From the NCBI RefSeq assembly GCF_002855555.1, contig NZ_PKRT01000001.1:2508001-2572000 (forward strand): a DNA stretch of 64,000 nucleotides, written 5' to 3'. The notes below the pieces were generated by a model. The model ran no database searches and was not told the origin of the DNA. It saw only the letters and a program-made list of their open reading frames with translations. This document shows positions 60,416 to 64,000 of this stretch, in pieces (position 1 is the stretch's first letter; each line of letters begins with the position of its first letter). Both the position numbers and the translations under genes were made by a program. Origin of the DNA: Novosphingobium sp. TH158. Lineage in GTDB: Bacteria > Pseudomonadota > Alphaproteobacteria > Sphingomonadales > Sphingomonadaceae.

Positions 60416-61279
60416 TCAGCGTCCGCGCAGCGAATCGAGCAGTTCGGACAGGCCGGGCCGGAAGGCATGGCTCAGGCCCGAACGGGCGCTTTCCACCACC
60501 AGCGGCTGCGGATAGCCGTGCAGGCTGGCGATCACCACCTGCTTGACCGCGTGGAAGATCTGTTCGTCGGCCTCGATCACCTGCTTCAGGCGACCGGCCA
60601 TCGGCGCGACCATGCCATAGGCCAGCAGCACGCCCATGAAGGTGCCGACCAGCGCCGAGCCGATCATGCCGCCCAGTACCGAGGGCGGCTCGTCGATCGA
60701 GCCCATGGTCTTCACCACGCCCAGCACGGCGGCGACGATGCCCAGCGCGGGAAGCGCGTCTGCCAGCGTCTGCAGCGCGTGCTGCGGCTCGTGCATTTCG
60801 TGGAAATGCGTCTTCATCGCATTGTCCATCACTTCCTCTACCGCGTGGACTTCCAGCGTGCCCGAGGAAACGACGATCAGGGTCAGCGTGTCGCAGATCA
60901 GGTCAACCAGCGCGTGATTGGCCAGCAGGCGCGGAAACTCGGCGAAAATCGCGCTGCTCTTGGGATCGGTAACGTGGCTTTCCAGCGCCACCGGGCCTTC
61001 GGTGCGCAGCAGCTTCATCAGCTTGGTGGTCAGGATGATCGCATCGACATGATCCTGCTTGGTGTGCCTGGGCCCCTTGAAGATCTTGCCGAAGGCACCG
61101 CCGATCAGCTTCAGCTCGTGCAGCGAATTGCCCGTAACCGTGGCGCCGATGGCGGCACCGCCGATGATCAGCATTTCGTGCGGGATCGCGTGCATCACGG
61201 GCCCCAGCGCGCCGCCGGTCAGCGCAAAGCCGCCGAACACCATGACAAGCAGGATGACGATGCCGATAATGGCGTACAT
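60416..61279 (-). CDS. motA: Flagellar motor stator protein MotA
   Basis: 287 residues. Four membrane spans: first span IGIVILLVMVFGGFALTGG, second near HEMLIIGGAAIGATVTG, then a large cytoplasmic loop (about 70-170) with the charged residues that contact FliG, and the last two spans (ALGIVAAVLGVVKTMGS and IGSALVGTFMGVLLAYGMVAPMAGRL). Pairs with MotB to make the proton channel. Near-normal length of the MotA/TolQ family. Confidence 0.95.
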   Translation of the reverse strand: MYAIIGIVILLVMVFGGFALTGGALGPVMHAIPHEMLIIGGAAIGATVTGNSLHELKLIGGAFGKIFKGPRHTKQDHVDAIILTTKLMKLLRTEGPVALESHVTDPKSSAIFAEFPRLLANHALVDLICDTLTLIVVSSGTLEVHAVEEVMDNAMKTHFHEMHEPQHALQTLADALPALGIVAAVLGVVKTMGSIDEPPSVLGGMIGSALVGTFMGVLLAYGMVAPMAGRLKQVIEADEQIFHAVKQVVIASLHGYPQPLVVESARSGLSHAFRPGLSELLDSLRGR

Positions 61280-61310
61280 GGATCGGTGGCCCCCCTCGGC
61301 CTTCGGAAAA

Positions 61311-62231
61311 TCAGCGCAGCACGTCGAACAGCGAAAGCTGCGCCAGCTTGGCGAAACTTGCCTGGCTGGCTTCCAGAACGGTCATCGTCTGCTGCAATTT
61401 AGCCACGGTGGCGGCAATGTCGGTGCCGCCCACCTCGGCTTCCTCGCCGGCGCGCATCTCGTTCATGTCGATGCGCCGCTCGTTGGTCAGCTCGATCCAT
61501 GCCAGGCGCGAGCCGACGACCGACTGCGCGGTCGATATCTTCTCCAGCCCGGCATCGAGGAGGTCGAGCGAATCGTGCGCGGCGGCCTGCGGATCGGCAG
61601 AGCCGCCTTGCAGGGCATCGCCCAGGGTCTTCATCACGGCCATCAGGTCCTGCGGGCCACCCGCGGCGGCAAAGGTCAGGAATTCCGGACCGGTCAGCCC
61701 GCGGCTTACGGTCTGCCCGTCGCCCAGCGGCAGCTCCCCGGCGCTGTTCGTGCCGATGTAGGTGGCATTGCCCAGGGCATCGGTAACATAGGCCCCGCCC
61801 GCCGCCTCGCCGCCGAACAGCGCGTGGCCGGTGGCATCGCGGCTGTTGGCAAGGCCGATCACGTTCTGCCGGATCGCGGCGATTTCCGCCCCGATCGAGC
61901 TGCGCTGCGCCGCGGTGAGCGTGCCGGTCGAGGCTTGCAGCGCCAGTTCCTTGACCCTCGTGACATAGCCCGCGAACGAGGACAGCGCGCCGTCGGTCAG
62001 TTGCAGGTCGGATGTTGCGCGCTGCGCGTTGGCGGTGTCGATGGTGGACAGGGCATTGCTGCGCGCCAGCTGGCGCAGGCGCGACGATGCCACCGGATCG
62101 TCGGCCGAGGTGGCCAGCCGCTGGCCGCTGGCAAGGTTCGCCTGCAGCTCTTCCGCTTCGGCGCGCAGGCCTTGCAGGCTCATCAGCGAGCGATCGTAGA
62201 AGGCGCTGGTGCTGGTGTTGACGATGGTCAT
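61311..62231 (-). CDS. flgL: Flagellar hook-associated protein 3
   Basis: 306 residues. The flagellin-like N-terminus starts IVNTSTSAFYDRSLMSLQGLRAEAEELQANLASGQRLATSADDPVASSRLRQL, and the C-terminus ends with a coiled-coil like ATVAKLQQTMTVLEASQASFAKLAQLSLFDVLR. Junction protein between hook and filament, together with FlgK encoded 13 bases away. Expressed in the operon with flgK. Confidence 0.9.
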   Translation of the reverse strand: MTIVNTSTSAFYDRSLMSLQGLRAEAEELQANLASGQRLATSADDPVASSRLRQLARSNALSTIDTANAQRATSDLQLTDGALSSFAGYVTRVKELALQASTGTLTAAQRSSIGAEIAAIRQNVIGLANSRDATGHALFGGEAAGGAYVTDALGNATYIGTNSAGELPLGDGQTVSRGLTGPEFLTFAAAGGPQDLMAVMKTLGDALQGGSADPQAAAHDSLDLLDAGLEKISTAQSVVGSRLAWIELTNERRIDMNEMRAGEEAEVGGTDIAATVAKLQQTMTVLEASQASFAKLAQLSLFDVLR

Positions 62232-62244
62232 GGGATCATGCCTT

Positions 62245-63582
62245 TCACTTCAGGCCGAGCAGCGTGTCGAAGATGGTTCCGGCGATCTGCATGGCCTTGC
62301 CCGAGGCCTGGAATGCCTGCTGGTAGCGCACCAGGTTCACCGCCTCCTCGTCGAGATCGACGCCGGCCTGCGATTCGAGCGCGACGCGGGCGTTGCCGGC
62401 GATGGCATCCAGCGCGCCCTGGGTGACTCGGCGGCTCGATACGGTAGAGGATATGTCGAAGATCAGCGCGTCCATCCCGCCCGCCGGATCGGCCGAGGCG
62501 AGTGCGGAGCGCAGGGCATCGAGGTTGCCGGGATTGCGGCTGCCCGTGGTCGAACCGGCCGGGGCCGTGGCAAGCAGCGAGCCGTTGGCGAAGGCCAGTG
62601 TCATGCCCGATGCGCCCGATCCGGAAAACAGCGGCACGCCCGCCGATCCGTCAAGCGCTGCGCCATTGGCCTGCGCGGCGTTGACCGTCGCCATCAGGCT
62701 GTCGGCCACGGCATCGAGCTGGCTGCGCGTTTCGGCCAGCTTGTCGAGCGCCAGCGCCTGTCCGGCCAGCGAGCCGCCGGACAGCGCGACGGAGGCAGCG
62801 CCCACCGAGAAGCTCAAGGTGCCGTCGGCAGCTGTCGCCATGGTCAGCGCCGTGGCCGCGCCGCCCTGGACGATCCGCTCGCCGCTGCTGCCCCCCAGGC
62901 GCACTTCCACCTGGCCATCGACGGCAAAGGTGGTGGCGATGTTGCCGAAGGTGCTGATCCGTTCGAGCAGGTTGTCGCGCTGGTCGAGCAAGGTGGACTG
63001 GTCGCTCGAGGCATCGGAGGCGCGGGCAAGGCGCAGGTTGACGCGGGCCAGTTCGTTGGCGAGCGTGTTGACATCGGCCACCCCTGCGTCGGCATCGAAC
63101 TGCAGCCCGGCGGAAACCCCGTCCAGCCCGTTGGCGGCGATGTTGAAGGTGCCGGTCATGGTCCGCGCCGCCTCGATCACGCCGGCGCGCAGCGAAGGAT
63201 CGGTCGGATCGCCGGCGAGCCGTTCAAGCGCGCCCTCGAACTCGACCATGGCGGGAAAGGCGCGGCTCTGCTCGATGGCGGCGGCGATGTTCTCAAGACC
63301 GCGAACCTCTGTTCCGGCGCGGGCGGAATCGGCGCCGGTGCGGCGCACTTCGGCCTGGCGGAACATGTCGGCATTGCGGACCACGCTGTCGAGCCGCACG
63401 CCCGAGAGCGAAAAGTCCTGCGGGCGGTTGAACGCGCCGGTGCCCGACACTTCCTTGAGGCTGATCGAGCGGCGGACATAGCCCGCCGTGCTGGCGTTGG
63501 CGATGTTGTGCGCTGTCACGTCCAGTCCGGTCCGTGCGGCGCGGGTGCCGGAAAGCGCGATGGAGAGAAGATCGGATGCCAC
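62245..63582 (-). CDS. flgK: Flagellar hook-associated protein 1
   Basis: 445 residues. Flagellar rod/hook N-terminal motif LLSIALSGTRAARTGLDVTAHNIANASTAGYVRRSISL; the C-terminal ESQAGVDLDEEAVNLVRYQQAFQASGKAMQIAGTIFDTLLGLK is the FlgK ending. The middle is Ala/Gly/Ser-rich and variable. Forms the first hook-filament junction ring. Upstream of flgL by 13 bases. Confidence 0.92.
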   Translation of the reverse strand: MASDLLSIALSGTRAARTGLDVTAHNIANASTAGYVRRSISLKEVSGTGAFNRPQDFSLSGVRLDSVVRNADMFRQAEVRRTGADSARAGTEVRGLENIAAAIEQSRAFPAMVEFEGALERLAGDPTDPSLRAGVIEAARTMTGTFNIAANGLDGVSAGLQFDADAGVADVNTLANELARVNLRLARASDASSDQSTLLDQRDNLLERISTFGNIATTFAVDGQVEVRLGGSSGERIVQGGAATALTMATAADGTLSFSVGAASVALSGGSLAGQALALDKLAETRSQLDAVADSLMATVNAAQANGAALDGSAGVPLFSGSGASGMTLAFANGSLLATAPAGSTTGSRNPGNLDALRSALASADPAGGMDALIFDISSTVSSRRVTQGALDAIAGNARVALESQAGVDLDEEAVNLVRYQQAFQASGKAMQIAGTIFDTLLGLK

Positions 63583-63585
63583 GGC

Positions 63586-63903
63586 CTAGCCCTTCGCCTC
63601 CGCCTGCGCCTGCCCCGGTGCGGGCGGGGGCGAGGGCAGGTTGCGCGAAAGCTGCGCCTCGATGATCCGGGCAAAGCCCAGCGCGCCGCTTTGCGAGGCG
63701 ATCTCGGCAAAGCGTTCGTCCTGCATCTGCTGGAAGGTCTGCGTTGCCTGGCTGGAAAACAGGCCGTCACCAAAGCTGGCGGCTCGGGCCGAGCTCAACA
63801 TCTGGCGCACGAAGATCGCCTCGAAGGCCTCGGCGGCCTTGTGCAGGCGTTCGCGCTCGGTCGGGGTCTGCGTGGCGAGCGGGATGGGGGAGACCTGCAT
63901 CAC
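63586..63903 (-). CDS. flgJ: Flagellar rod-binding protein FlgJ (rod domain only)
   Basis: 105 residues from the GTG at 63903 (the ATG at 63900 is equally likely). [59 protein letters not shown] is the FlgJ N-terminal rod-capping domain. The C-terminal muramidase of enterobacterial FlgJ is absent, usual for alphaproteobacteria, so another enzyme must open the wall. Its start overlaps the flgI stop. Confidence 0.9.
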   Translation of the reverse strand: MMQVSPIPLATQTPTERERLHKAAEAFEAIFVRQMLSSARAASFGDGLFSSQATQTFQQMQDERFAEIASQSGALGFARIIEAQLSRNLPSPPPAPGQAQAEAKG

Positions 63904-64000
63904 AGCACCACCATTTCCGCCTTGAGCGCCCCGGCTTCCTTCAGTGCTTGCAGGATCTCGACAAGGTCGGACGGGCCGACACCCAGCAGGTTCAGCGCAT
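63900..64000 (-). CDS. flgI: Flagellar P-ring protein FlgI, C-terminal end (cut by window edge)
   Basis: The minus-strand frame reads [17 protein letters not shown], then [15 protein letters not shown] and stops at TGA (63900-63902). This is the typical C-terminal end of FlgI, which forms the ring in the peptidoglycan layer. The rest lies beyond the right edge. Overlaps the flgJ start, so the genes are coupled in flgI-flgJ order. Confidence 0.85.
   Translation of the reverse strand, partial: ALNLLGVGPSDLVEILQALKEAGALKAEMVVL

Overview
The window is high-GC DNA from an alphaproteobacterium, most likely a sphingomonad (Novosphingobium/Sphingobium type). The reasons are inferential: the catabolic families present (MmgE/PrpD, PrpF, DUF1214, P450 with a small ferredoxin, CaiB, NTF2/SnoaL, several SDRs), the RhlE-type helicase with a long basic tail, and a complete single-copy flagellar cluster with a sigma-54 activator and a short flagellin. 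No database search was possible, so the genus is a guess.

Layout. (1) 1-2.4 kb: end of an unidentified gene, a cytochrome b561/molybdopterin oxidoreductase pair, and a carboxymuconolactone-decarboxylase-like gene. (2) 2.42-11.55 kb: a roughly 9 kb island inserted in the 3' end of a tRNA-Gly(CCC) gene. It starts with a P4-type tyrosine integrase and ends at a degenerate copy of the tRNA 3' end. Paired GGGGGCCA repeats with the same 12-bp spacing lie inside both ends. The cargo is a broken Mrr restriction gene (two in-frame stops), an intact type I sulfatase with a divergent LysR regulator, a sulfatase that has lost its active-site half, a short inverted sulfatase tail, and an intact formylglycine-generating enzyme that would activate the sulfatase. 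(3) 11.6-24.5 kb: aroQ, XdhC, an SDR/NTF2 pair, an epimerase-PrpF-flavoprotein set, aquaporin Z, RhlE, a TauD/LuxR divergent pair and an M20 peptidase.

(4) 24.5-41.9 kb: a dense catabolic block. An aldehyde dehydrogenase/methylisocitrate-lyase-like/phosphotransferase-like operon runs divergently from MmgE/PrpD plus SDR. A ferredoxin/P450/DUF1214 operon runs divergently from a TetR gene across a clear operator. An acyl-CoA set follows (acyl-CoA dehydrogenase, CitE-type lyase, CoA-transferase, crotonase, HSD17B4-like SDR, CaiB). The enzymes fit degradation of branched or polycarboxylic acids through CoA esters, but the substrate cannot be read from sequence.

(5) 41.9-64 kb: flagellar genes, nearly all on the minus strand. 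They comprise an atypical FixJ/LuxR response regulator, fliS-fliD-flhB-fliR-fliQ-fliP-fliO-fliN-fliM-fliL-fliK-fliJ-fliI-fliH-fliG-fliF-fliE (listed left to right, transcribed from fliE), a sigma-54 activator, flagellin on the plus strand with strong terminators, motB-motA, flgL-flgK-flgJ and the end of flgI. Many flagellar genes overlap by a few bases, as expected for one long operon. Several intergenic regions hold clean inverted repeats that look like operators; these are listed separately.
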